A DNA stretch of 64,000 bases from Juglans regia (Eukaryota; Streptophyta; Magnoliopsida; Fagales; Juglandaceae). The DNA lies in assembly GCF_001411555.2 (NCBI RefSeq), contig NC_049903.1, positions 33,166,145 through 33,230,144 on the forward strand, in the 5' to 3' direction. This document shows, piece by piece, positions 10,894 through 23,279 of this stretch. Position numbers and translations under genes: made by a program. Positions within the stretch are counted from its first letter, which is position 1. Each line of letters begins with the position of its first letter. The notes beneath the pieces were generated by a model. It made no database searches and was not told the origin of the DNA. It saw only the letters and a list, made by a program, of their open reading frames with translations.

Positions 10894-11457
10894 CACCATT
10901 TTCAAAATACATCTTGATTAGAATAGGAAAACTTATACATAAATGAAGGTGTCTTTTGGACTTGAACCTTCACATAGTGAAAATACATCAAAGCTAACCA
11001 GAATAACATAGTAGACAATGCTTTGAACTAGCGATTCTATACGATTAGCCGGATATATCTCACATATAAATTTTCTTCTCTTTGGGTAGTTCATAAAAGC
11101 CGACACGTGGATTGGCCTTGTGTCTATATCCTGGTTTCATGAGCGCTCTAGTGACAAAGCCTTAATTCGCATAGGAGGCGGCACCACCCCCGACACTCAT
11201 ATAGGTAGACTTATCGAAAGTGTCCTGTAACTAAACACTTTAACATAATCATGTTATAAGTCTATTAAGAGCTTATTGTTCAACCTCTCCTTTTCATTAC
11301 AGTACCAAGCACTTCAAACCTTGGGATGATAAATTAGTTCGAAAACTAATTTAAATATCACAGTGCTTGCAAATCACGAACATATAATGTACTTTGCTCA
11401 TTGAACTCAAGTCTTGATATGTTCAAGAGTTGAGTCGAGTTTCCATTATTGATGATT
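10894..11457 (-). other. Copia untranslated region between RNase H and 3' LTR
   Basis: About 560 bases without coding potential, between the stop of the RNase H domain and the polypurine tract. No extra ORF is seen. Confidence 0.4.
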
Positions 11458-14400
11458 TTATTGTATTGGCTTTAAACCCATCCCCTTTGATGTCTTCCAC
11501 ATCAAATCCCTTGCAAGTCCTTTAGTTAATGGATCTGCCAAATTTTGACAAGATCTCACAAAATCAATTGTAATTACTCCATCTGTGAGTAATTGCCTCA
11601 CATAGCTATGTCGTAAACCAATATGCCTAGACTTGCCATTATATATATGGCTATAGGCCCGCGACAGTGTAGCCTGACTGTCACAATGCAAAGATATTGG
11701 TGGCATTGGTTTTGGTCAAATTGAAATCTCTATTAATAAGTTTCTCAGCCACTCTGCCTCTTTGCTACAAGAAGCCAATGCTATAAACTCTGCTGCCATA
11801 GTAGAGTCAGTTATGCATGTCTGCTTCTTTGATCCCCAGGAGATTGCTCCTCCACCAAGGGTGAATATCCACCCACTGGTTGACTTGTGATCATCATGCT
11901 CAGTTATCCAACTGGCATCTGTGTATCCTTCTACTACCGAAGGAAATCCGCTGTACTCAATACCATAATTTATGGTATTTCTCAAATATTTGAAAATTCT
12001 TTGTACAGCTATCCAATGAATATGACTAGGGTTACTAATGTACCTACTAAGTTTGCCTACTGCAAATGCAGTATCAGGTCTAGTACATGTCATAGCATAC
12101 ATTAGACAACCAATAACTCTAGCATATTCAAGTTGATCCACTGCTCTCCCAGTATTAGGATACAACTTAAGATTTGAATCAAAAGGTGTAGCCATGGGTT
12201 TGCAATCAAAGTAATTAAACCTTTTTAATATTTTCTCAATATAATGTGATTGGGTTAGAGTTATACCATTATCATTTCTTATAATTCTAATACCCAAAAT
12301 CACATTTGCAATACCTAAATCCTTCATATCGAAATTTGATGACAAAAATTTCTTAGTACTTTCAATGCTCATATTATCAGTGCCAAAAATCAACATGTCA
12401 TCTACATATAAGCATATTATAACACCTTTATTCCCATTGAACTTGCTGTAGACACATTTATCAGATTCATGTATTCTAAAACCATTTTTCACTACAGCTT
12501 TATCAAACTTTTCGTGCCATTGTTTTGGTGCTTGTTTAAGTCCATAAAGTGACTTAACCAATTTACAAACTTTATGTTCTTGGCCAAGCATGACAAACCC
12601 CTCGGGTTGTTCCATGTAAATTTCTTCTTCTAATTCACCATTCAAGAAGGCAGTCTTAACATCCATTTGATGGATTTCAAACTTGTAGATGGCTGCTAAG
12701 GCAATCAAAGTTCTGATAGTAGCAATCTTAGCAACTGGTGCGTAGGAATCAAAATAATCTAACCCTGCCTTCTGGGTAAAACCCTTTGCTACTAGTCTTG
12801 CCTTAAACTTTTCAATTGTTCCATCTACTTTCAGTTTCATTTTAAAAATCCATTTGCAACCAATAGGTGTCGAACCAGGGGGTAAATCTACTAATTTCCA
12901 AGTATTATTACCCATGATTGAATCCATTTCATCATTAATAGCTTCTTTCCAAAAAGCTACATCCTGAGACTTCATAGCCTCTTCATACGTCATAGGATCA
13001 TTCTCAACATTGTGTATAATCATGATTTGGTTACAAGATGAATCTCTTGTACCATCTACCAAGTACACAACAAAATCTAGTCCAAATGACTTTTCAGTTC
13101 TTACTCGTTTACTCCTTCTTGGTTCAAATGGTTCACCAGATTCACCATTATTTTTAAGTGATCTGTCTAATTCCACTATTTTATCATTAAAAAGTGGAAT
13201 TTCACTGAATCTATTTTCAAAAAATTCAGCATCCCTGGATTCAATCACTGTATTGACATCAACAGAACCGTTAGGTTCCACGACTAGGAATCTATAGCCA
13301 ACACTGTGATGTGCATAACCTAAGAAAATGCACTCAATGGCTTTTTGTCCTAACTTCTTTATCTTAGGTTCAGGTAATCTAACTATGGCTCGACAACCCC
13401 AAACTTTAAAATGATTTAAGTTTGGTTTTCTTTTCTTCCATAATTCATATGGAGAAACTTTAGTTTTCTTGTGGGGTATTCTATTCAAAATATAGCATGC
13501 TGTCAGATAGCTTCTCCCAAAAAACTTTTGTTTAAACCAGAATTAGTAAGCATGGCATTAACCATTTCTACTAAAGTTCTGTTTTTCCTTTCTGCCCCTC
13601 CATTTTGTTGTGGAGTGTAAGCCATAGTAGTTTCATGAATAATGCCTACAGATTCACAATAAGCAGGAAAGTGATATTCACCTCCTCTATCAGATTTAAG
13701 ACATTTTATCTTGACATCACATTGATTTTCTGCTTCATTTTTATATGCCTTAAAATTATCCAAAACTTGGTCTTTTGAATGCATCAAATAAACATAGCAA
13801 TATCTAGAGAAATCATCTATAAAAGTCACAAAATATTTTTTACCTCCTCTAGTAGGCATGCTATGCATGTCACATACATCACTGTGTATTAATTGCAATA
13901 AAGATGAAGTCCTTTCTACTCTAGAAAAAGGTTTTCTTGTAATTTTTGTTTGCATGCATATTCTACATTTATCTATCATATTTTTGGCATATTTAGGAAT
14001 TAAAGTTAGATTAACCATGTCATCAAGCTTTCTAGCATGAACATGTCCTAAACGACAATGCCATAAAGAATATGAATCAATCATATAAGCAGAAACATTC
14101 ACTTTATTATTAATATTGAGTTTGAACATGCCTTCACTCAGATATCCCTTCCCCACAAAATTACCCCCTTTGGTCAGAACAAATTTATCTGACTCAAAGA
14201 TTAATTTAAACCCATACTTATTCAGAAGACTACCAGATACAAGATTTTTCCTAACTTCTGGTACATGATATACATCCCTGAGAGTAAGCACTTTTCCAGA
14301 GGTGAATTCCAAATCTATTGTGCCTTTGCCTTTAACTGTAGCAGTGGATGAATTTCTCATGTAGATAACGCATCCATATTCTTCCGACTCATACTTTTTA

Positions 14401-14815
14401 AATAAACTCTTGTCTTTGCAAACATGTCTTGTTGCTCTTGAGTCAATCCACCAAGAGTTGTCTCCTTCGAGAATATTGACCTCAGAAATCATGGCCACAA
14501 AGTTCTCTTTGGAGTCAGAGTTTTGTTGTTTCTTTTTAAGGAAACGACAATCTCTTTTGTAATGGCCTGTCTTTCCACAATGAAAGCAATTTACACTCAG
14601 TTCTTTTGATTCTTGCCTTGGAAGTAACTTTGTTTTCTTCCAAAGTCATTCTTTCTCTTCCGGTTTTCATATCCAGATTTCTTGGGTTGTCCAATTTTGT
14701 GAGTCTTCCCTTCCTCTACCATATGCATATTGGAGGTCAAAGAGTCACGCTCTTCTTTACCATCTCTGAGCCTTATTTCCACTTCTATACGAAGATGTTG
14801 GCTTAGATCCAGAAT
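11458..14815 (-). pseudogene. Ty1/copia gag-pol polyprotein, decayed
   Basis: Domains read in order on the - strand. 14815-14580: end of gag (LSQHLRIEVEIRLRDGKEE). About 14580-14530: CCHC knuckle CFHCGKTGHYKRDC. About 14460: protease core WWIDSRATRHVC. 14100-13520: integrase with HCRLGHVHARKL...CRICMQ and the TPQQNGGAERKNRTL region. 13488-11716: reverse transcriptase with YVDDMLIFG, then RNase H with SYTDASW, DSTMAAEFIAL. 11706-11458: RNase H end (LHCDSQATLSRAYSHIYNGK, DPLTKGLARD). Damage: the protease DSG is DSR, a one-base frameshift lies near 13516 between integrase and reverse transcriptase, and a TGA near 11718 replaces a tryptophan. gag is cut near 14815 and no 5' LTR follows, so the element is 5'-truncated. 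Confidence 0.9.
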
Positions 14816-15590
14816 TCAACACAGGTTCGTATTTTCTACCAAAAACCATTTTAGGAGCATGCAAAAGTGAGATTTTTCATAATACACATCACAAAACAAA
14901 TACAATATATATTTCCATATTTTCACATCAAACAAAACAAATAATTCACAAATAAACCATAAACAATAAAAAAAAAATAGGCATAGAAAGAGTGAAATAT
15001 TTACCTTAATAGCAAATCCAAACAATAATATTCACAACTCACCTACACCACAATTAGTAAAACTATAAAATTAATTGGATGACAAACAAAATATTACAAG
15101 AACAAATAATGAAGTGGAAGAGAACAATTCAAAAATCTTACCAAATAGAAGAGAAAAAATACTTCAAGAATCCTTTCAATGGCACCCTCTCTCTCACTCA
15201 CCTTCTCTTTCTCTATCTCTCACACTCTCTTTCTCTTTGTCTCTCGCAGGTTTTCAAAATGCGCCGCGTGAGAGAGGTTTATATGGTTCTGGACTTATGT
15301 CTTATTTTCGCATTCGAATGTATTTAAATAATTGTTTGAACTCGAAAATAATGTAGGTGGAAATTTCTCCCACTTGGAACAATTTAGTGCATAACCGTTC
15401 AAACGCCACTTACAAACAATTCAAACGTGTTTATATATACCTCACTTGGTGGGAAATAATCTCGCCACTGCTTCTCAATGGCGCCAACATAGTTTGAAGG
15501 TTTCGAACGATGTATATGTCCATTCAAACACATAATTATACAAACACCCCAAATATACCGTTCAAACAGATATAATCTATATAATTTCTC
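14816..15590. other. CACTA interior, decayed
   Basis: The - strand just beyond the copia break could encode a short peptide (MVFGRKYEPVLNSGS...), perhaps the broken CACTA ORF. 15180-15250 is a CTCTCT-rich stretch, and 15300-15560 has GTTTGAAC / GTTCAAAC subterminal-type motifs. No assignable gene. Confidence 0.3.
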
Positions 15591-15945
15591 ATATATAGTA
15601 TACTATATACTTATATAAATCCCAAACTATACTTATAATATATAGTATTTATAGAGTATAGTATTAGTATATTAGTATATTTATATATAAATGTTTGTAT
15701 ATATTATATAATTATATAGTATATATTATATTGTATGTATATAATATATAAGTATTTATATTATATTTATATAAGTATATTCACAAATATAAGTGTTTAT
15801 ATATGTAGTGTATATATATAAGTATATAGTATTTAATATAATATGTAGGTATATATAATATATTTATATATATATATATAAATGGTTATATATATAGTAT
15901 ATATGATATATATAGTATATTTATATAATATATAAGAATAGCTAA
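15590..15945. repeat. TATA-rich low-complexity block
   Basis: About 350 bases almost entirely of TATATA, TATAGT and TATATT permutations, including TATATATATATAAATGG. Probably an expanded AT microsatellite inside the CACTA element. Confidence 0.7.
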
Positions 15946-16740
15946 TTAAATGTTTTTGGCCCGTTTGACTGTGACAAGTGTACGTTCAAATGGGTCAATT
16001 ATTTTTAGAAGATGTTCGAACGTAACAATACGTGTTTGGATGCTATCAAAGGTATAACAAGTTATGGGAGTCAGACCTAGCACCGTTTGAACGTTTCTAA
16101 TTTCCTCTCCACTGCACCCAACAAGAGAGCTACCACACATCGCTGTCAACGCCATCTTCAACCACCAATCTCGAACTCGCAATAAGTATGCCATATAGCC
16201 TTCAATTTGATGTTATTATACATGTAAATAGGTTAGTAATTCAGTATAAATGGGGTTGAAAATAAGTTTTGAATTATTTTTTCAAAACACCGTTTGGCCA
16301 TAGTAGGTGGCTGGAAAAACAAGGCTAGGATGACTCTATGCTCATCCCGACCTTGTGTTGTTGTGATTCGTGGAAGAATAAAAGGAATCCACTTATTGCT
16401 TTCATTTTTAATGATAACCGAGTCGACTCAGCAGTTAGACCCAATTACTTTTTGAATTTCCTTGAAATCGATCGAACGTATATAAGTAAAAGCGTTCGAT
16501 CTATTTATTTAACCATTCGAACCAAAATGTGTGTATCGTTCGAATGGTAAATATTAAGTTTGAACGTATAACAATATTCGTTTGAATGTGTAATGACTCA
16601 TTCGAACGATACACAACATATTTTTAATCTTTGTGATAGACAAAAAATAGATAACGTAATATATAGTGTTTTAGTCATATATAACTATTTTATCTAAGTT
16701 TCATATTTTATAATCGATGTTATTAATTTTATTTCTTAAA

Positions 16741-17780
16741 TTTCAACGCCAGCTTCTCGTGGAAGGAAGCGGGGGGCGAGTCAGGGCAACCCTCCAGTGA
16801 AGAAGTTCAAGATAGGATTGTTTTGTTGGAGCGTCAGGTGACGATCGAGGACTTTCAAGATCTCCTATGGGAGGGTGATTCTCTAGTATCTGTCTTACTC
16901 GATTGTGATTGGACACGAATCATTGACCAGAAGGATGAAAGGAGGGACAAGATCATTGCCCACATCGACATCGTATTTGAGTTTTATAGTGAACTTGGTG
17001 GTGCAGGCCAGGATTATGACAGATACACCTTCTCCGTTCAGGGCAAATTAGTTAGATTCTCAGTGGACACAGTCTCCAATTTTCTTCGTATCCCTCGACT
17101 GCCCACTGCATATTTGAGCGTGGTGTCAAAGGAGTCTACATATGTAGGTGATGGGGAGACTACTGAGGATGAGGATACTGATGTAGTAGATGGTTTCGAT
17201 GGCCTCGCTGATCATGAGATTCCTCAGTTGGTTGTGGGTCTAGATGCTCCTTCCTATAATGAGATCAAGAACATCAAACAAGTCGACTTATCCAATTTTT
17301 TCAAAATCATGAACATAATAATAACCAACAACATTGATCCACAACTACACAAGAACATAGAGTCATCCTATTCAAGATGGATTCCTTTATTATGTTCATG
17401 TTCAGTCACTATCATAAACAGGTCGACTTATGTTCATGTTCTTGTATTCATGTTATTATGTTCATGTTCTTGAGATTTTGTATTCATGGACCCACTACAG
17501 AGGTGATCGATGTTCAAGAAGATGCACATCCTAGAGATCATGGCGTATTGGGTGAGACATTTACACTGGGCGTATCACACATTACTATTCATGAGGAGAT
17601 TACAGATGTCATGTGTGTAGAGATATGAGCATAGACAACAAAGCTGATTGATGCAATGCATACGAAAGTCCGGATCGCCCTCGCAGAGACTGAGTCGAAG
17701 ATCATGTCTCAATTGATAGATATGGAGACACGCCTTGGTGGAGTCGAGACGGTGCGACGAGATTTGGGCTAGTAGTGTAT
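16741..17780 (+). pseudogene. Putative plant transposon protein (PF20167-like), frameshifted
   Basis: The + strand encodes a basic start (TPASRGRKRGASQGNPPVKK at about 16749), a frame change, then from 16820 an open stretch with FYSELGGAGQDYDRYTFSVQ and GKLVRFSVDTVSNFLRIPRL. That pattern matches the domain found in ORFs accompanying plant transposons. An acidic linker follows (DGETTEDEDTD). At 17380-17480 the frame is wrecked by repeated TTATGTTCATGTTC units, and a helical tail resumes in other frames to a stop near 17770 (ETESKIMSQLIDMETRLGGVE). I treat it as a decayed ORF of the CACTA element, in opposite orientation to the tail at 9801-9945. Confidence 0.45.
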
Positions 17781-18496
17781 GTCTTTTATTTGTATTTTTT
17801 TGGTTTTTTGTATGGACACTAGTTATTTGTGTTTTGTATAATTATTTTAAATATGAATTGTTTTTTCATTTTTTAAATTAGTTATTGAGTTCTTTTATGT
17901 ATTTATATTATTTAAATGCTATATTTTTTTTTATATAAATTAAATATTTACCTATAACTAATTAATAAGGTATTCTTTTGCAATTAAAATTTGTAAAAAT
18001 TCTGCCACTGTTTGATCGTACTGTACAAGCCTTCGTGTATTTTCTATTCCTGGCAAACATTTATTCATCTATCTCGCCAAGATTTCTATTCGAACCATTC
18101 AATGATTGTTCGAATCTTAACTTTAGATGTTCGAACGGTAACTCATTCGTGTTCAAACATCTAAATACACTGTTCAAAGGGATACTCAAATTCACGTTAA
18201 ATTTGATAACTTAACTTGCCAATTTAACGTTCGACGATTCCAAATAACCGTTCAAAGGTTTATTAAATTTAAGATTGAACGGTTAGGTAACCGTTTGAAC
18301 ATAATTTCTATTAGGCACAAAGTTTTTTGTCCCAATATATTTCGTTCGAACACAAAATGTTACGTTTGGACGGATAACGACAGCCGTCAATTTTTTGGAA
18401 CAAAACTTGAATTTTGTCCCTAAAAAGCATATTTTGAAACAATTTTCATTTTGCCTCAAAAAAATTTCATCCTAGAAACGAAAATTTGTTGTAGTG
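17781..18496. repeat. CACTA right subterminal region
   Basis: After AT-rich sequence, 18080-18370 carries many TTCGAAC / CGTTCGAAC motifs in both orientations, then the right terminal inverted repeat ending TTGTTGTAGTG. No gene. Confidence 0.55.
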
Positions 18497-18499
18497 ACC

Positions 18500-18889
18500 A
18501 TATTTTAAATAAGATATATTTTAATAAAATAACTTTATGTAATATTATTTTATAAAAATATCTTTATTATAAAAAATATTATAAAAAAAACTATACTTGT
18601 ATGGAATGCATGTTCCGGTTATGTTTTCCAATGTACGTGATGTATATCATCATCACCAACGTCTCGTTCCAAGTACTATAAAATGATCTTTTTTATTTTT
18701 TTAATTTTATGGACAGAGTATAAAATGAATTGAGAATTTGGCATCCCTTGTCGTTGAGTTCTTCGAATGGTGCATGAATGCATGGGATTCTATTTTTATA
18801 TTTCCGATTGTAAGGAATCGTTCTAATAATTTTAAAATTGAAATATTGAAAATCTTTTATTGGCCTAAATTATATTTAATGAGCTATGG
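18500..18889. other. Spacer, nothing recognised
   Basis: AT-rich host sequence right of the CACTA target duplication, ending at a T run (18891-18899) that is the inverted A tail of the next LINE. Confidence 0.3.
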
Positions 18890-20135
18890 TTTTTTTTTTA
18901 AGAGCCGGGAGCTCCAAGGAGTGGCTCCATCCCAAGTATATTAATAGACCTTACTTGTGAAGGAAGAAAAATGTTATTTACAAGCCAAGCATATGAAGGT
19001 GTACAAAAAAAGATCACCCAAATACAAACCAACCAAGTACAAAAACCCCATCAATTAAAAGAACAAAACAAGCCTATGAGCCAAAAACCCAGACCAAAAA
19101 ATTTCAAGACAAATGAATGTTAGCCAAACCTGCCTAGTCCAGCCTATACAACCCTCTGGCCTCACGACCTAACTGAGGTGTTTCCCTAACCATATTGTTC
19201 ATCTCGCCAGCCCCTTCACGAGTAAGACAGTCTGCAACTTGATTACTTTCTCTAAAACAATGACTAATACTGTAATCAAAATCCTAAAGTAAAATCATCA
19301 ACTTGTCCCAAAAATTCCAAAGATACTAAATTGTACAACCTTTAGCCAATGTCCAATTAACCACCACTAAAGAATCACATTCAATATCAATAGAAAATAA
19401 ACCTAACTCCTTGCACCTAATAATGCCCTCCAATACTGCACGAAGCTCCGCTTAATTGTTAGAACAAACACCAAATGACTTAGAATAAGCAAAAATCAAT
19501 TTACCATTGCAGTCACGGAGAAAGCCCCTGCCACCACCGAGTCTCGGGTTCCCTAAGCTACTACCATCAAGGTTAAGCTTTAATCTTCCCCTTGGAGGTC
19601 TAACCCACTTCACAACTCGAGCACTACAATTTTTTAGTTCCACGAATTTTACACCCAACCTGGAAAGCAAAGCTTTATCCACACATGACAACCGCTTGAC
19701 TTTATTCATGTTGTTGGCAATATGATTTAGCCAATACATGATATTTCGCCCATTTTAGCCCTGCAGCGCCGACTCCACAATTGCCAAATAACCACAACAG
19801 GGATCACCAAATACAGTATCCCCATCTGGGAGTGCTGAGAAGCTCTATTAAACAGCCCTTGAGCTCTTTCCTTCCACCCTTGTAGAGTATTGAAATGAAT
19901 GCCCAGTTCCGCATATACTCTTTTCCACACCTCCATCGCAAACTCTCCATTGTTAATCACATGTTCCAGATCTTCCTCATACCCCCCAGGACAATAATAC
20001 AACATGATACCAAGGGGATACCACATTTTCTAATTTGGGCATCCACTAGAAGACAATTAAAAGCTGCTTTCTAGATACAAATAACAACTTTTTTTGGGAT
20101 CCACTTGTTCCAAATCCAACAAGACCAGTCCAGTT
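18890..20135 (-). mobile_element. 5'-truncated LINE 3' end (zf-RVT and RNase H)
   Basis: The T run at 18891-18899 is the A tail on the - strand. Reading that strand, 20026-19740 is the connector after the reverse transcriptase (EEDLEHVINNGEFAMEVWKRVY, IPVVVIWQLWSRR). 19739-19140 is an RVT_3 RNase H-like domain (WVRPPRGRLKLNLDGSS, GRGFLRDCNGKLIFAYS, AELRAVLEGIIRCKELG, ESNQVADCLTREGA) broken by several stops. It is a dead fragment of an L1-type plant LINE. The 5' border is approximate. Confidence 0.8.
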
Positions 20136-21690
20136 TCTGGAATTCACTCGAATGATGTCCCATGTTGACAAGCAATAAATTGTCTAAATATCGAATTTAA
20201 AAATCAGTCATTAGAAATTTATTTCAGTATAAAATATTTACTGATTGAAGTCCTCTATGCAGTCTCAGTCACTACCAATCCTATATTGAATGAGCTGCTA
20301 AATCATGTTTTTAAATTCAAACTCTCTTTTTAGATGATCACGACTGAGTGTTCAACAGATTAGTGTCACTACATGTACTAACCGAGTCTGACCCAAACTC
20401 GTCGGCACCCTCTCCCAAATCTCTCTATAAATATTTTCATTCCTTGTGTTATTTGAAAAAACTATAAACCTCCATAAGTGTAGTGACGGAACCCAAGATA
20501 CCCAATCCAGCATTGTGCATGTTCCACATTCACCACGCCAATAGCTGACTGCCTCATTCATCTCACAACATCCCTCATGTTTTTTTTCTTCTTGTAGTTC
20601 ACGTGATCAATTTTATGTCAGAAATATTGGATTAACAGGTAAGTAGTTTAATTATAAATTAGGATTAAAATAAGTTAGCTAGTTATATATATTATTATTA
20701 AAATCAGTTCTTTGGAAGCCAGTGTTTATGTGTCGTGCATATCATGATATTTGCAAGTATGTCATTCACTATGTTTTATTCATCATATTATAGTTCTGTA
20801 TGTATTTTGCATCTCACGTTGCATAAGACACTTAAGCTTTCTTATGATCAAATAAGTATAAAAAAATAAGATCATAACATTTAATAAAATGATCATTTAG
20901 ATGCATGTTACTAATGCGATTTAAGGGTGGATATGCAAGCCACATATTTAAGTTTGGTTTACCATATTATGCTAGAAAACTATTAGCGGCTTCCCTTACG
21001 GGCAGGATCTGGGCCAGATGCAATACCTTATACACATGGTTATGTGTGTGGGTCAACATGATAAATAAGATAAGCCAAGATAAGTCATGCATGTCATAGT
21101 ATATGTATGAACAATCATGATTTTAAGTTCTTAGCATTAAATATTTTATGAAAATCTTATTTTAAGTATGTTTACATTATGATGAGTTTATTACTGAGTC
21201 GTCAACTCATTTTAGTTTGTTTTATGTTTTTAAACTACGCCAAATCATAATATTTATAAAGGTAAAACTGCATGACGTGACTTACTCTAGGAAGGCGTGA
21301 CAATGACCTAGATCATGTACAGAGATTTTAAGTTATGATTTTTTTTGCACAGATTTTAAAAAATTTTAATAAATGCTTCCTCACACTCACATTTGTGATT
21401 TTAATATTTTAATTAAAAATGACTATGAAATTTTTGTACTTGGTGCTTCTTTTAAGAAAAAATATATATATTTTTAAGTTAAATTCAGTAGTAGTGCTCT
21501 GCTCCCATAATTTGTTTTTTTTAAATAATATCTTTCTTAACGGTGGAGAGCAGAATTTTACTCTGATTGTCTCAAATTATTTGGCTACTTAAAATAAGGA
21601 TATATGCTCATATCCGTACAATTCTTTCCACCACTTTTGAATCATGGGGAAATAAAAAAGTGCCATAATCACCATGCATGGCCACCTCAA
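20136..21690. other. Intergenic, nothing recognised
   Basis: AT-rich spacer. Short ORFs here have no recognisable domain, and I see no element ends. Confidence 0.3.
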
Positions 21691-21696
21691 TAAGAC

Positions 21697-21755
<59 letters not shown>
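21697..21755. repeat. Compound microsatellite (TA)n(GA)n(G)n
   Basis: TA repeats to about 21711, GA repeats to about 21745, then a run of ten G. The neighbouring serine/leucine ORF is produced by this repeat. Confidence 0.9.
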
Positions 21756-21833
21756 AAGGTTTACACATGGGAAGGACGAAAGTATATCCCCAACACAAGA
21801 TATATAGTATAACATGATGAGAAAATTAAGATT

Positions 21834-22685
21834 AGGATTGTAAATGAATCAGATTGTTTGATAGCCTGCTTGGTACTCATTCAGTTAAACTCGAGTCGAA
21901 CTCAACTAGTGAAAAAAAAAACTCGCCCGTGAAATTAGATACCCACTTTATTAGTAAATGACACATATCCGACTAAACTCGGCTCGACTAGGTTAAGGCT
22001 CATTAAAGCTCGCTCGTTTATGCCTGAGTCAACTCATTAGCTCGATTTGATTAAAACACATTCATATATTGATAAATATATATATATACACCCATGTATA
22101 TATACATATATATATATTAACTAATAATATAAGTATAACACTTTTATAATTAAACATATAATATGTAACCTAATTACTTATACCTATATATTGAATATGC
22201 TTCATAGTTGTATTTTATAATTTGTACAATGATTAGTTGATAAGATTTAATAATTTGATATACTAGTATGTGGAGACCATATATGAAATAGATATATACT
22301 ATCGTATTATATGTATGTATTAATAATTTACGTAGACATAATATATTGTTATTATGGATAAATATCAACTAGTTACATATTAGTTATTTATAAATTTTTA
22401 AAATCCTATAATTTAGTAGAGGTTCTACTTGTTAGTTGTACAAATTCAATATTAGATTTTTTATTTATCTAATTTATTAATTATTAAATATTTTTCAAAA
22501 TAAATAAATAAATAAACAACTCAAGCTGAGCTCGAGCTCATTTTTTGGACAAAGCTCAAATTTGAGTTGGGAGTTTAGCTACCTGAGCCGAACTCGAATA
22601 AAGATTAAATAAAAATCTCAAACTCGAACTAGTTGAGCTCGACAAGTCAAAGACTAGCTCGACTCGGCTCGATTACAGCCCTAAC
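21834..22685. mobile_element. Possible DNA transposon with GCTCGA-rich inverted ends
   Basis: The left part (21834-22050) and the inverted right part (22515-22685) share blocks such as CTCGAACTAGTTGAG, CGGCTCGACTAG and GGCTGTAAT / GGATTGTAAA at the outer edge. Such ends resemble hAT-type elements starting GGGNTGTAAA. The interior is AT-rich and non-coding. I could not find a clean target duplication. Confidence 0.35.
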
Positions 22686-22744
22686 CAAGGCCCTAACTCT
22701 TGTACGTAGGGGCACATTTTAATTAAAGATGTGAAAATGAGTTT

Positions 22745-22835
22745 TTCTACTTAGTAATTCTACACTACACACTTGCTGATGTGAGATTTGTTTCCTTAAC
22801 AGGTGTGTGGTGTAGGACTATTGAGTATAATTTTA
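22745..22835. mobile_element. Short MITE with CACCACACA ends
   Basis: Inverted ends: left TTCTACACTACACACTTG, right AGGTGTGTGGTGTAGGA, flanked by TGAAAAT on both sides (22734-22740 and about 22849). The terminal motif resembles the 225-bp MITE at 7163-7387. Confidence 0.4.
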
Positions 22836-22839
22836 TTAT

Positions 22840-23279
22840 GAAAATATATCAACATATTCATCAATGCGAAGAAACTAAAGATACATAATGTTTGTCATGG
22901 ATGATGAATTATAAACTATGACTTTCAATTTTCAACAATAAACTCAAAATTTTCATTCGAGATTATGATCATATATATATAAAAAAGCAAAAAACATGAT
23001 GAAGGAAATGAGAGATAATAGAAGATATATATATATATATGTTGGTCAATGGTTTTAGAAAAATTCATCTTTTGGCTTTTAGAAACTTTTTTGGGGTCAA
23101 ACTTTTGGATTAGAAAGGTCAAAGTTTTATTAAAGATTGCTAAACTCTTCAGCCTTCAGTTTTTTAAATAAAAATATCTAGGTATTTTTTATCTAGATTT
23201 TTCAAAGGTGTTTGTGAGTTTTTCCTAACTTATTGGATTTTTAAGGGATGAAAGGTTGTGCATCGGTTGTTAGGTTTGG
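22840..23279. other. Intergenic, nothing recognised
   Basis: AT-rich spacer with a TATATA run near 23027-23040. No gene seen. Confidence 0.3.

Larger units (their letters stand above)
8232..18496. mobile_element. CACTA (En/Spm) DNA transposon, 10.3 kb, with nested insertions
   Basis: The left end reads CACTACAACATTTTGAC and the right end reads AAATTTGTTGTAGTG, that is, inverted CACTACAACA termini. Similarity continues inward (TTTTAGGATAAAAATTTT against the inverse of AAATTTCATCCTAGAAA). Both ends are flanked by the same 3 bases, ACC (8229-8231 and 18497-18499), the target duplication length of CACTA elements. Subterminal regions (8375-8530, 9337-9620, 15300-15560, 15970-16620, 18080-18370) are packed with GTTCGAAC / CGTTTGAAC-type motifs in both orientations, as expected for transposase-binding subterminal repeats. 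No intact TNP2-like transposase is seen, so the copy is non-autonomous or dead. Nested inside are a LINE piece, a copia element and decayed transposon-type ORFs. Confidence 0.8.

Noticed and set aside
16823..17473. 216-codon frame as an unknown host gene
   Set aside because: It resembles the plant transposon protein domain, sits within the CACTA borders, and is broken by a short tandem repeat.
9337..18370. Many short GTTCGAAC-type repeats, CRISPR-like at first sight
   Set aside because: Spacing and orientation are irregular, there are no uniform spacers, and the genome is a plant. They fit CACTA subterminal repeats.
22925..23122. Short ORF and others made of IYIYIY or SLSLSL
   Set aside because: They are translations of TA and CT microsatellites.
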